Source: JANXUC01 sp964619065 (lineage in GTDB: Bacteria; Acidobacteriota; Terriglobia; Terriglobales; Acidobacteriaceae). Taken from it: a stretch of DNA of 55,986 bases. The notes under the pieces were generated by a model. That model ran no database searches, was not told where the DNA came from, and saw only the letters and a list, made by a program, of their open reading frames with translations. Shown one piece after another: positions 1 through 8,302 of this stretch. The stretch spans positions 1-55,986 of the forward strand of contig CAZUCC010000027.1 in the NCBI GenBank assembly GCA_964619065.1, given 5' to 3'. How positions within the stretch are numbered: the stretch's first letter is position 1; every line of letters starts with the position of its first letter. The translations under genes were made by a program, and so were the position numbers.

Positions 1-9
1 CTGCCAGGA

Positions 10-46
10 GCAGATTCCTCGCCGATAGACCTGGCTCGGAATGACA
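10..46 (-). repeat. Partial copy of a dispersed repeat
   Basis: Read on the minus strand this holds TGTCATTCCGAGC, a 12-base middle and GAGGAATCTGC. The same two blocks occur in the same order on the plus strand at 35739-35768, inside a longer inverted-repeat element. Only one half is seen here, next to the 3' end of thiO. I infer a dispersed, probably non-coding repeat family; function unknown. Confidence 0.5.
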
Positions 47-101
47 GTGCCAGAGGAGTGTATTTACGAAACTGCACCACGACCCATAAGTGGCTACCTG
101 G

Positions 102-1187
102 CTACCGCCGTTCGACCACGAATCGGTTCGGCGACAATGCCGTGAAATCCTCCTCCAACTTTTCCCCACGCAGTATTTTGTCCATGACCTGAGCCGTGCC
201 CGGCGCCAGCAAAATGCCGTCGCGAAAGTGGCCGCTGGCCACGAAATAACCGGGCAGGGAAGTCTCCCCCAAAATCGGCAGATTGTCCGGCGATCCGGGA
301 CGCAATCCCGCCCATATCTCGCACACGGCAGCGTCCGCCAGTTGCGGAACCAGGTGAATGGCCGCTTGCCGCAGGCGCTCGATTGCGGCGGGCTGCGTTT
401 CCTTGTCGAATCCCGCTTCCTCAACCGTGGCACCGATCACAATCTGACCGTCGCTGCGAGGGATCAGATACACCTCCGGCGATCGAACAACATGCCGCAG
501 CAGTTCGCGTTCAGCCGTCACAGCTAGCATCTGTCCTTTGACCGGCCGGGTGGGGCTCGGCGATGGTTCCACGCCGCAGTCGATCTGCTCCGCCCAAGCG
601 CCGGCACAGTTCACCACCATTTCAGCGGCGAACTGCTCGCCCGCTGTTCGAACGCCTATAGCTCGCCCCCCAGCCACCACGACCCCAGTTACGGCGCGTC
701 CCGTCACCATCTCCACGTCGCGCGCCTGGCAAGCCGAACACAGGGCGTCCATCAACCGGCGTGGATCAACACTCCACTCGGGCCAGAGCTGCAGATTGGT
801 TGAGGATGGTCTGAGGCTTGGCTCCAGTTGCTCCAGCTCACAACTGCCCAATATTTGGCACTCATCTACAAAGGCTGCAGGCGGCCCTTCCTCGACGACA
901 ATCGTCCCAAAGCGCCGCAGATCCACGTCCAGGCCGCAGGCTTCTTCAATCTCGCGGACAAACTCCGCATAGCAGTCTGCGCTGAGCAGCGCCAGGGCCC
1001 GTACCGGCTTCGGCAAATGCGGATCGCACCATGCCAGCATGCCGCCAGCGGCGCGGGAAGCCTCACACCCCAGCTCGCCCTTCTCCACTACGAGAACGGA
1101 GGCGCCGCGCTTGCGCAGCTCCCAGGCCAGGGAAAGCCCAATCACGCCACCACCCGCTACTATCACGTCCCAAGGCTTCACCACCAC
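102..1187 (-). CDS. thiO: Glycine oxidase ThiO-like FAD-dependent oxidoreductase
   Basis: A 361-residue flavoprotein of the D-amino-acid oxidase/ThiO family. The N-terminus has the FAD dinucleotide-binding glycine motif (GGGVIG, about residues 12-17) followed by an acidic VVEKGELG strand end and the SRAAGGML segment usual in ThiO. The C-terminus has the second FAD-contacting stretch (ASGHFRDGILLAPGTA, about 317-332). ThiO oxidises glycine to iminoglycine for thiazole formation in thiamin synthesis; the length fits the family. No thi gene is adjacent, so a related D-amino-acid or sarcosine oxidase role cannot be excluded. It is divergent from the gene at 1298. I see no TPP riboswitch in the 110-base gap. 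Confidence 0.8.
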   Translation of the reverse strand: MVVKPWDVIVAGGGVIGLSLAWELRKRGASVLVVEKGELGCEASRAAGGMLAWCDPHLPKPVRALALLSADCYAEFVREIEEACGLDVDLRRFGTIVVEEGPPAAFVDECQILGSCELEQLEPSLRPSSTNLQLWPEWSVDPRRLMDALCSACQARDVEMVTGRAVTGVVVAGGRAIGVRTAGEQFAAEMVVNCAGAWAEQIDCGVEPSPSPTRPVKGQMLAVTAERELLRHVVRSPEVYLIPRSDGQIVIGATVEEAGFDKETQPAAIERLRQAAIHLVPQLADAAVCEIWAGLRPGSPDNLPILGETSLPGYFVASGHFRDGILLAPGTAQVMDKILRGEKLEEDFTALSPNRFVVERR

Positions 1188-1297
1188 ATTCTAAAGGACT
1201 ACACCGGTTGGCCAGTCACCGCGAAGCCATTGACACCCGGGCCAATCTGCTAAACAATCTCGCGGAAGCCATAATTTCAAGTCCTTGGAGGACAACT

Positions 1298-2110
1298 ATG
1301 CTCGATGACACCGCTCCCGCACCCAGTGGTGGCCCGATGAAGTGGATTCTAGGAGCGCTGGCAGCCCTGTTCGTACTGGGTTCCGGCTACTTCCTGCACG
1401 ATACTCGCGACCGCACGGCGCAGCTCGAGGCAGGAGCGAAGGCCAGCATGACGCAGATCACCGATCTTACCAAGCGTCTCTCCGAAGCCGAAGCCAACAA
1501 CGAGACGCTGGCTTCGCAACTCGGAATGACCAAGAAAGAGCTCGAACAGAAATCTGCCGCCTTGTTGGCGCAGACGCGCGCTGCCGAAGCTCACATCGCG
1601 CAAACCAAAGAAGAAGTCAGCAAGGTCAGCGGCGAAGTCACGAACGTGAAAGGCGATGTGGGCGGTGTCAAGACAGACGTGGCCTCCACCAAGACCGATC
1701 TCGAAGCCACCAAAGCGAAGCTTGAGCACGCCATCGGCGATCTCGGTGTGCAGAGCGGACTCATCGCTCATACTCGCGACGACCTCGAAGCTCTCAAGCA
1801 CAAGGGCGACCGCAACTACCTTGAGTTCACCTTGGTCAAGGGTGCTTCGCCTTCACCTCTCTCGACTGTCGCGTTGCAGTTGAAGAAGGTCGATCCCAAA
1901 AAGGGCAAGTACACCATGAACGTCACGGCCGACGATCGCGTCATTGAGAAGAAAGACCGCAACATGAATGAGCCGATCCAGTTCTACAATGGCCGCGATC
2001 ACCTGCTGTATGAGCTTGTGGTGTGGACCGTGGACAAGAATAAGGTCACAGGCTACTTGAGCACTCCGAAGGGCGCTCCATCTCCGGTGACGGCTTCCGC
2101 CCCGCAGTGA
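1298..2110 (+). CDS. Membrane-anchored coiled-coil protein, function unknown
   Basis: 270 residues from the ATG at 1298, chosen because a GGAGGA ribosome-binding site lies 6 bases upstream; the open frame extends further upstream without support. A short cytoplasmic tail is followed by one hydrophobic segment (about residues 15-32, ILGALAALFVLGSGYF), then about 130 residues of heptad-rich helix with the repeated pattern EV..V.G.V..VK..V, consistent with a long coiled coil, and a C-terminal domain of about 90 residues. I do not recognise the family. Its stop overlaps the GTG start of the DUF421 gene, so the two are probably cotranscribed and translationally coupled. Confidence 0.7.
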   Translation: MLDDTAPAPSGGPMKWILGALAALFVLGSGYFLHDTRDRTAQLEAGAKASMTQITDLTKRLSEAEANNETLASQLGMTKKELEQKSAALLAQTRAAEAHIAQTKEEVSKVSGEVTNVKGDVGGVKTDVASTKTDLEATKAKLEHAIGDLGVQSGLIAHTRDDLEALKHKGDRNYLEFTLVKGASPSPLSTVALQLKKVDPKKGKYTMNVTADDRVIEKKDRNMNEPIQFYNGRDHLLYELVVWTVDKNKVTGYLSTPKGAPSPVTASAPQ

Positions 2111-2637
2111 ACCCGATCGTATTTCCGGGCGGGCCTGTCCTGCTGCAAATCGCTTTACGCACGCTGACGGTGTACATGATCGTACTCGTCGGCGTGCGTC
2201 TCAGCGGTAAGCGGGAAGTCGGGCAAATGACGCCCTTTGATCTTACCCTCCTCCTTCTTCTCTCGAATGCCGTGCAGAACGCCATGACAGGTCCCGACAC
2301 GTCCGTCATAGGAGGCGCTACCGCCGCAGTCACCCTTTTGGTGGTGAACTATGCCATAGCGGAAATCGCGGGTCGCAACCGCAAGGTGCGCAAATTGCTC
2401 AAGGGTGATCCCGCAGTTTTGATCCACAACGGTAAGGTGCTGGAGCGCACCATGACCAAAGAGCACATCTCCATGGACGACATCCAGCAAGGTCTTCGCG
2501 AACATGGCATCGCAACTTTGCAGGACGTCGCTCTGGCTGTTCTGGAAGTCGACGGCAACATCAGCTTCCTGAAATACGACGACTGCCCCGAAGCCCACAA
2601 TCTCCATCGACGCGTGAAGTTCTTGCAGAAGCACTAA
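2107..2637 (+). CDS. DUF421 (YetF-like) membrane protein
   Basis: 176 residues starting at GTG 2107, overlapping the previous stop (GTGA). The N-terminal half has hydrophobic segments around the conserved RLSGKREVGQMTPFDL region (about residues 32-47) and a second hydrophobic stretch near 75-90. The C-terminal half is the soluble DUF421 domain with GDPAVLIHNGKV (about 98-109) and a final beta segment ending VDGNISFLKYD. These are the hallmarks of the YetF/YrbG-like DUF421 family, whose biochemical role is not settled. Length is typical. The overlap implies cotranscription with the coiled-coil protein upstream. Confidence 0.85.
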   Translation: MNPIVFPGGPVLLQIALRTLTVYMIVLVGVRLSGKREVGQMTPFDLTLLLLLSNAVQNAMTGPDTSVIGGATAAVTLLVVNYAIAEIAGRNRKVRKLLKGDPAVLIHNGKVLERTMTKEHISMDDIQQGLREHGIATLQDVALAVLEVDGNISFLKYDDCPEAHNLHRRVKFLQKH

Positions 2638-2886
2638 CCAGGGGGAGTCCAATTGTTAAAACACGCAGTATTTCGAGCCGAAGTCTCCAACTTCCGTTGG
2701 CCGGCCATCCGGACAGAAATCGGGGATTCATTGCGGGCAATTTCCCATAAGCCCGTTTCGGGACTGGTTGCGGGGTAGCCGACAGTAGGGTGTGCCCAAA
2801 CAGTGGAGCTGATCGTTTCTCCCGAAAAGCGAGGCCATCGTCCTAGCAATAATTTAGAATCGCAAATCGGGAATTGAATACCGAGT

Positions 2887-3495
2887 GTGAAGAGCCGAGA
2901 CATGGGTTTCGCTGAGGACTACCTCCACGAGCTGACAGGCCTGATCGGGCAAATTGACGCGAGAGAGATCGAGCGGCTTGCTCAGATGCTGAGCGACGTT
3001 CGGCTCAGCGGCGGCAGGCTCTTTGTATTGGGAGTTGGGGGTAGCGCGGCGAACGCTTCGCACGCTGTAGGTGACTTTCGCAAGATACTCGGATTGGAAG
3101 CGTATGCTCCCACCGACAATATTTCTGAATTGACAGCCCGCACCAATGACGAAGGCTGGTCTTCTGTGTTCGAATCATGGCTTCGTATTAGCCGGCTGCG
3201 GAAAGAAGATCTAGTCCTTGTCTTTTCGGTCGGCGGGGGCAGCGAAGAGGCGAGCCCCAACATCGTCAAAGGTTTGAAGTTCGCGAAGTCTGTGGGAGCA
3301 AGAATCGCAGGAGTGGTTGGCAGAGATGGCGGGCATGTGGCGAAGGTCGCCGATGCCTGCGTCAATATCCCAACCGTTAATCCCACCCACATTACGCCGC
3401 ACGCCGAAACACTCCAAGCCGTGGTTTGGCACCTCCTTGTGTTTCATCCCGGTCTGAAGGCCCCGGCGGCAAGAGGAGGGCATTTTGTTGAATAG
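2887..3495 (+). CDS. gmhA: SIS-domain sedoheptulose-7-phosphate isomerase (GmhA-like)
   Basis: 202 residues from GTG 2887 (an in-frame ATG at 2902 is an alternative). A single SIS domain: sugar-phosphate binding GVGGSAANASH (about 49-59), the GmhA-type SELTARTNDEGW block (about 80-91), FSVGGGSEEASPN (about 114-126) and HAETLQAVVWHLL near the C-terminus carrying the expected catalytic His/Glu region. GmhA converts sedoheptulose 7-phosphate to D-glycero-D-manno-heptose 7-phosphate for surface polysaccharide. The next gene overlaps by 11 bases and encodes the matching phosphatase, which supports the assignment over other SIS isomerases. A TAGAAT hexamer at 2855-2860 could be a -10 element but has no good -35. 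Confidence 0.75.
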   Translation: MKSRDMGFAEDYLHELTGLIGQIDAREIERLAQMLSDVRLSGGRLFVLGVGGSAANASHAVGDFRKILGLEAYAPTDNISELTARTNDEGWSSVFESWLRISRLRKEDLVLVFSVGGGSEEASPNIVKGLKFAKSVGARIAGVVGRDGGHVAKVADACVNIPTVNPTHITPHAETLQAVVWHLLVFHPGLKAPAARGGHFVE

Positions 3496-4096
3496 GGCCG
3501 TATTCCTGGACCGTGATGGGGTCTTGAACCACGCTGTTGTTCGTGATGGGAAACTGTCCCCCCCCTCCAACCTCGCGGAGTTGAAAGTCTTTCCTGACGC
3601 TGCCAGTGCGCTCGGCGATTTGCGGAAGCTTGGATTTCTGCTGATCGTCATAACCAATCAGCCAGATGTCGCTCGGGGGACCCAAGATCGAAGCGTCGTA
3701 GAGGCTATTAACGCGGCACTCAGCGCCCAGTTGCCGATAGACGACTTTTTCACTTGCTACCACGATGATTGCGACGGGTGCGATTGCCGCAAACCCCTGC
3801 CGGGTCTCATTCATCAAGCGGTTGAGAAGTATGCCATATCGTTGCCAGGAAGTTTTCTGATTGGTGATCGCTGGCGTGATATCGGGGCTGGTTTGGGAGC
3901 TGGTTGCACCACTATCCTGATCGAATCTGGATACGACGAAGGCTGGCCTGTTCCGGAACCGCATGCGCGGGTGCGTTCTCTTGGTGAGGCTACAGGCTGG
4001 ATCTCGAAGAGGATGAGCGATAGCCGTGCTACGCTCATGGCGGCTAGGCGCGGGAAGCGCGTCTCCCGCCCGCATAGCCATGCTAATCTTCTTTAG
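3485..4096 (+). CDS. gmhB: D,D-heptose 1,7-bisphosphate phosphatase-like HAD protein
   Basis: 203 residues from TTG 3485, chosen because AAGAGGAGGG sits just upstream and the start overlaps the gmhA end, implying coupling. HAD-IIIA motifs: FLDRDGVLN (motif I, about 7-15), VITNQPDVARG (motif II, about 55-65), a short Cys/His zinc loop CYHDDCDGCDCRKP (about 91-104) and GDRWRDIGAG (motif III/IV, about 127-136). This is the GmhB/HisB-type phosphatase that removes the C7 phosphate of heptose bisphosphate. The last 30 residues are basic and outside the family core. Its 3' end overlaps the convergent gene by 14 bases. No heptose kinase (HddA or HldE) is seen in the window. Confidence 0.8.
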   Translation: MLNRAVFLDRDGVLNHAVVRDGKLSPPSNLAELKVFPDAASALGDLRKLGFLLIVITNQPDVARGTQDRSVVEAINAALSAQLPIDDFFTCYHDDCDGCDCRKPLPGLIHQAVEKYAISLPGSFLIGDRWRDIGAGLGAGCTTILIESGYDEGWPVPEPHARVRSLGEATGWISKRMSDSRATLMAARRGKRVSRPHSHANLL

Positions 4097-4778
4097 CTTT
4101 CCACTTCGATCTTGCCGGTGGCCATGGACGGAGGCATCTCCAACCAAGGAGAATCTCCACTAAAGCGACTACGCCAGTCACCAAATAACGAACCTCTAGT
4201 GGGTGCCCGAATATCGTGAAAGCACAGACACTCGATCTAGAGGAAATATCGAAGACTAGAAACCAAATGAATAACAGCCAAAACGCCACTACTAGAGTCG
4301 GAATCAAGACCCCCACAAGGACATTTGCCCCATGTATCCACGTCCACGGGAATGTCTTGTAGATCGACTTGTCCCCTAAATACTCAATGTAGGATCCGTC
4401 CGGAAGTGCGGCCTTCTTGTCCTGGAAGAACCGAGTTTGGAGGCTGTCAAAGCTCACCTTACGATCCCCCTCAATCTTGTGCAGATACGTGCGCCAGAAA
4501 CCAATTGCAGCGTGGCTCCTTCTTCCAAATGCAGCTTGTAGCAATGCAAGAAGCAATCCAAGAAACGCGATAATCCAAGGAAAAAATTTCGGCAGCACTG
4601 AGGTTTGCTCCTGCGGCCCGGGCGGAGTACCAGATGAGGAAAACGTGAGAGCGGCGACAAGGACAGCCTGCATCATCAAGAAGTTATAAGTGCGCTGCGC
4701 CAGAAGCATATCCTCGTGGTAAATCCGGCAGACCGCGAGGGAGAGCAGCGTATCGTTGGCATCAGTTTGCGAACTCAT
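4083..4778 (-). CDS. Four-helix membrane protein, function unknown
   Basis: 231 residues on the strand opposite to its neighbours. Four hydrophobic stretches are visible (about residues 32-48, 66-84, 148-178 and 197-215) with an amphipathic N-terminal helix before the first and a cytoplasmic-looking segment of about 60 residues between helices 2 and 3. It ends in a basic tail. No signal peptide, catalytic motif or family that I recognise. It splits a heptose-sugar cluster between gmhB and the nucleotidyltransferase, overlapping gmhB tail-to-tail by 14 bases; its DNA reads as more AT-rich than the neighbours. I infer a later insertion, unproven. Confidence 0.65.
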   Translation of the reverse strand: MSSQTDANDTLLSLAVCRIYHEDMLLAQRTYNFLMMQAVLVAALTFSSSGTPPGPQEQTSVLPKFFPWIIAFLGLLLALLQAAFGRRSHAAIGFWRTYLHKIEGDRKVSFDSLQTRFFQDKKAALPDGSYIEYLGDKSIYKTFPWTWIHGANVLVGVLIPTLVVAFWLLFIWFLVFDISSRSSVCAFTIFGHPLEVRYLVTGVVALVEILLGWRCLRPWPPARSKWKAKED

Positions 4779-4927
4779 GGTTCAGAACCCCCGTTGCCTC
4801 GACAAGGTTATACATCAGCGAACTGGAAAAACAAATTTTCGAATATCCGCGGTGCGCCAATAGTGGCAAGTGGTGCCGGGAAGCTAGAGTCTGGAAGTGC
4901 GATGCGTTATTCTGAAATAATCTCGAT

Positions 4928-5632
4928 ATGCTCCCTGTTGCAGTGCTCGCCGGAGGGCAAGGCACGCGGCTTCGACCGCTGACTGACAGCGTCCCGAAGT
5001 CGTTAGTGCTGGTGAATGGGGTGCCCTTCATCGCCCATCAGCTCCGGCTCTTACGTAAGAGCGGAATTGACCGTATCGTGTTATGCGTTGGCATACTTGG
5101 GCAGATGATCACGGAAGTCGTTGGGGATGGGAAATCGTTCGGCCTGGATGTCCAATACTCCTTTGATGGTCCTGAGTTGCTCGGAACTGCGGGAGCTTTG
5201 AAACGAGCTCTGCCACTTCTAGGAGAGCGTTTTTTTGTCCTGTATGGGGACTCGTACTTGGTCTGCCCGTATCACGAGGTTGAAAAATCGTTTCTGTCTA
5301 GCGGAAAGCCAGCGCTGATGACTGTTTTCCGAAACGAGGGGAAGTGGGGTTCGAGCAATGTCGAGTACGCTGACGGCAGGATACTGGCCTATGACAAGAC
5401 TCGGCCCACTCCTCGCATGCAGCATCTTGACTATGGGTTGGGGGCCTTCCGTCACCGCGCTTTCAAGAATAGCCAGCAGCGAGACTTGTCGGCGGTCTAT
5501 GGGGATCTTGTAAGTAGCCACCAGCTAGCGGCGTTCGAAGTGCATGAAAGATTCTACGAAATAGGATCACCCGAGGGACTGGCAGGGACTGCGGCATTTA
5601 TTCGGTCGCGTGGAGGCTCAATCGGGCCGTAA
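4928..5632 (+). CDS. hddC: Sugar-phosphate nucleotidyltransferase (HddC-like)
   Basis: 234 residues from ATG 4928. The NTP-binding signature VLAGGQGTRLRPLTDSVPKS is at about residues 6-25, followed by NGVPFIAHQL, a GTAGALK segment (about 86-92) and VLYGDSYL (about 104-111) for the metal-binding Asp. This is the alpha-D-glucose/mannose-1-phosphate nucleotidyltransferase fold. With GmhA and GmhB upstream, the likely activity is activation of D-glycero-D-manno-heptose 1-phosphate to an NDP-heptose; the nucleotide (GDP or other) cannot be told from sequence. It is shorter than hexapeptide-bearing relatives and lacks any left-handed beta-helix. Convergent with the kinase gene downstream. Confidence 0.7.
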   Translation: MLPVAVLAGGQGTRLRPLTDSVPKSLVLVNGVPFIAHQLRLLRKSGIDRIVLCVGILGQMITEVVGDGKSFGLDVQYSFDGPELLGTAGALKRALPLLGERFFVLYGDSYLVCPYHEVEKSFLSSGKPALMTVFRNEGKWGSSNVEYADGRILAYDKTRPTPRMQHLDYGLGAFRHRAFKNSQQRDLSAVYGDLVSSHQLAAFEVHERFYEIGSPEGLAGTAAFIRSRGGSIGP

Positions 5633-5639
5633 TTCAGGG

Positions 5640-5657
5640 CCAGAAGTCGGCTTCTGG
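5640..5657. terminator. Hairpin between convergent genes
   Basis: A perfect 7-bp stem CCAGAAG/CTTCTGG with loop TCGG lies between the ends of the nucleotidyltransferase and the kinase. There is no T-run on either side, so a terminator role is only suggested by position. Confidence 0.35.
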
Positions 5658-5672
5658 GAAAGTCAGACAGAC

Positions 5673-7484
5673 TTAATCAGGTAGTCCCATGCGTCGCACC
5701 AAGTCTCGAAATCTCGGGTTTTCTCGAATACTGTTGAACTCCGGATATGACTTTACGAGCGTGAGATTTCCGTCCCTGTCTGCATACGACTTCTCAAGCC
5801 ACTCCAGCGTCTTGTCGTTATCCCCCACTCTTGCATATGCGCGGGCAACCGCCATGGCTGGAAAGTACTGACCCCCGGCTTCCTCGGACTGCTTCAGCAT
5901 CATCGCAAGGCGTTTCTGCCAGTAGCCTTTTGCACCTCCCGTCTGGAATACCGTACGGAAGATTGCTGCTTCCGCCGCAACTTCTTCCGGACTTGCTCCG
6001 GTTAGCAATTCGCCCTTTTGCATCTCCTCGATAGCTTGCTCATACTTTTCGGTCATGGCGAGAAGGTCGGCATAAAAAAAGTGCGCCATCGGGAAAGTAG
6101 GGTCCAGCTCGATTGTCTGCTGGAATTGCTGCGCCGACTTATCGTAGTTTCCCGCCCATAAATATGTGTTGCCCATCAAGCAATTCAGCGGTAACGAGAG
6201 CGGGTCCAGATTGAGCGCCTTATTCATCTCAGCAATGGCCTCGGGATGCCGCCCCTGAGGTATCAGGTACCCGCCAGCGTAAAAGAGGTGGGCGTTGGAA
6301 TAGCTGGGGTTCAGCTCAATTGCTTTCAAGAAGTCTCGTTGGGCACCGGGAAAATCATAATCATAGTGGGACTTCACCATCCCAAGAGCAGCGTAAGCCT
6401 CACCCAGCCGGGGATCCAGCACTAAGGCTTTGGTAGCTGCAGCTTTCGCCTCGGGCGAGCTCTCTCTAGGCGACTGAAACGCCAAGATGTTGCTGAGATT
6501 ATAGGCATCGGCAAGGCCGGCAAAAGCCAATGCGAAGTTAGGATCCTTCTCTGTCGCTTGCTGGAAAATCTCAATGCTCTTGCTGACGCTGCGCCCCGTT
6601 CTCTGGTTCAGGAAATAACGGGCTTGAAGATAGAGTTGATAAGCTTCTGAATTGTCCGTTGCATGCTTGGTGAGCCGGGTTTCCTCTGCACTGTTCAAAC
6701 GTAGTTGCAGCTTGTTGGACACCGCCGCCGCCAGATCGTCCTGCACTCGCGCGAGATCGGACATGGAATAGCGGAACTGACGACCCCAAAGCTGGGCCCC
6801 GTCGTTCACATCAATGAGTTCGGCGCTCACCACGAGTGCATCCGCCTGGTGCGCAATTCTGCCCATCAGAAGCATCTGCACATTCAAAGTTTTCCCCGCG
6901 GTCAGCGCATCCGCTTCTTTGCCCCTGAACCGGAAAACGGAAGTGCGTGACATGACCCGTAACAACCGGATTTCGGAGAGCTTATCGATCACGCCCTCAG
7001 TGATTCCATCGACTACGTATTGGTTTGACGTATCCTTCGAGTCATCCACAAAGGGCAACACAGCGATCGAGCGGATTGGGGTGAAAAGACTGGTTCGAAG
7101 AGAAATCCATCCAACCATCAAAATTGCGAGGACGATTGTAGGAATCGCTGCCCAAAGGATGCGTCGCGGAATATTCGCGAACCGCTTCGGTCGCGCCGCA
7201 GCCAGACGCTGGGATGCGGACGAAGGGGCAGTCATTCGACGGAGATCAACAGCAATCTCTTTAGCCGTCTGGTAGCGATCTTCCGGGTCTTTCTCCAGAC
7301 ACTTCAGGATTATTTCTTCCAACTTCGAAGGAACCTTGGGATTCGCCTGTCTCGGGGGTAGAGGCGGACTGTTCAAGATGTCGTCGATCAGCTGCGGCGA
7401 AGTATCCGCAAGGAATGGCCGCCGGCCCGTCGCCATTTCATAGAGTACTACCCCCAGGGCATAAATGTCGCTGCGCGCATCCAC
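5673..7484 (-). CDS. Ser/Thr kinase, C-terminal part (kinase C-lobe end, TolB-like, TPR), frameshifted
   Basis: 603 residues, downstream piece of a kinase gene whose first part is at 7448-8302. It begins inside the kinase C-lobe (DARSDIYALGVVLYEMATG) rather than at a natural N-terminus. A transmembrane helix is at about 108-128, then a TolB/FlgO-like domain (about 138-270, starting IRSIAVLPFVDDS) and TPR repeats to the end (for example LGEAYAALGMVKSHYDYDFP). The predicted fused product is about 876 residues, a common acidobacterial membrane kinase layout in which the extracytoplasmic part may sense a signal. One G appears to be missing from a G-run at 7492-7494. Either the gene is inactivated or the base is an assembly error. 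Confidence 0.8.
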   Translation of the reverse strand: MDARSDIYALGVVLYEMATGRRPFLADTSPQLIDDILNSPPLPPRQANPKVPSKLEEIILKCLEKDPEDRYQTAKEIAVDLRRMTAPSSASQRLAAARPKRFANIPRRILWAAIPTIVLAILMVGWISLRTSLFTPIRSIAVLPFVDDSKDTSNQYVVDGITEGVIDKLSEIRLLRVMSRTSVFRFRGKEADALTAGKTLNVQMLLMGRIAHQADALVVSAELIDVNDGAQLWGRQFRYSMSDLARVQDDLAAAVSNKLQLRLNSAEETRLTKHATDNSEAYQLYLQARYFLNQRTGRSVSKSIEIFQQATEKDPNFALAFAGLADAYNLSNILAFQSPRESSPEAKAAATKALVLDPRLGEAYAALGMVKSHYDYDFPGAQRDFLKAIELNPSYSNAHLFYAGGYLIPQGRHPEAIAEMNKALNLDPLSLPLNCLMGNTYLWAGNYDKSAQQFQQTIELDPTFPMAHFFYADLLAMTEKYEQAIEEMQKGELLTGASPEEVAAEAAIFRTVFQTGGAKGYWQKRLAMMLKQSEEAGGQYFPAMAVARAYARVGDNDKTLEWLEKSYADRDGNLTLVKSYPEFNSIRENPRFRDLVRRMGLPD

Positions 7485-8302
7485 AGCACGGCCCGCAGTT
7501 GTTCGGGCGGCATATAGGGTAATGTGCCGGTTATCGTATGCGTCTCGGTCAGGCTTCTGGTTGGCCTGTTTCCGCCCTCTGAACCAATCAGTTTGGCCAA
7601 CCCGAAGTCGAGAACTTTCACCGCGCCAGAGGGGCTAACGACAATATTTGCCGGCTTGACATCGCGATGAACTACTCCCTTCGAATGAGCCGCTGAAAGC
7701 GCTTCGGCAATCTGAATGCCTAACTTCCAGACCTCATCCCCTTCCAGCGGTCTTCCGAGGATGTGGTCCTTGAGAGTCCGCCCCTCCAGGTATTCCATGG
7801 CGATGAATGGGTGGCCCCGGTACTCTTCAATGTCGTAGATGGTGCAAATATTCGGATGGTTCAATGCCGAGGCGGTGCGCGCCTCCCGTTGGAAGCGTTC
7901 TAGCGCAGAGGTATCTGTCGCCGGAGTGTCTGGCAGGAACTTCAGCGCGACCATGCGGCTGAGCTTCGAATCCTCCGCCTTGTACACCACCCCCATACCG
8001 CCAGCGCCGATCTTTTCCAGCAGCCGATATTGAGCGATGGTGGCACCTGCTTCGAAAGGGACAGCTCGTTCAGACGTGGAAAATATCCGTTCCGAACCCG
8101 AATTCTCATTTGCAGTCGCGAATGCCGGGATTTCAATGAAGCTCGCGGCGTTTTTGTAGTGAGCAAGTAGCGACTCGACTTCGCGACGAAGAGACTCATC
8201 GCCAACGCACGAATCCTCCAGGACTGCGGCTCGGCGGCCTGGGCCGGCCTGCAATACCACATGAAAGACCCGCTCGATTTTCTGCCAGCGCTCAGCATCC
8301 AT
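7448..8302 (-). CDS. Ser/Thr protein kinase, N-terminal part (frameshifted)
   Basis: 284 residues. After an N-terminal helical region of about 80 residues comes a Hanks-type kinase domain: glycine loop GAGGMG (about 99-104), catalytic Lys in VALKFLP (K121), HRDVKPAN near 213 and DFGLAKL near 236. The frame then runs into an unnatural tail after PPEQLR and stops, while the expected continuation is in another frame at 7484. Restoring one G in the 7492-7494 run gives PEQLRGRAVDARSDIYALG, the normal sequence for this family. The start overlaps the end of the ECF sigma gene by 11 bases, so sigma factor and kinase form one operon. Confidence 0.8.
   Translation of the reverse strand: MDAERWQKIERVFHVVLQAGPGRRAAVLEDSCVGDESLRREVESLLAHYKNAASFIEIPAFATANENSGSERIFSTSERAVPFEAGATIAQYRLLEKIGAGGMGVVYKAEDSKLSRMVALKFLPDTPATDTSALERFQREARTASALNHPNICTIYDIEEYRGHPFIAMEYLEGRTLKDHILGRPLEGDEVWKLGIQIAEALSAAHSKGVVHRDVKPANIVVSPSGAVKVLDFGLAKLIGSEGGNRPTRSLTETHTITGTLPYMPPEQLRAVLWMRAATFMPWG

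Noticed and set aside
2855..2860. TAGAAT as promoter of gmhA
   Set aside because: No acceptable -35 hexamer at usual spacing.
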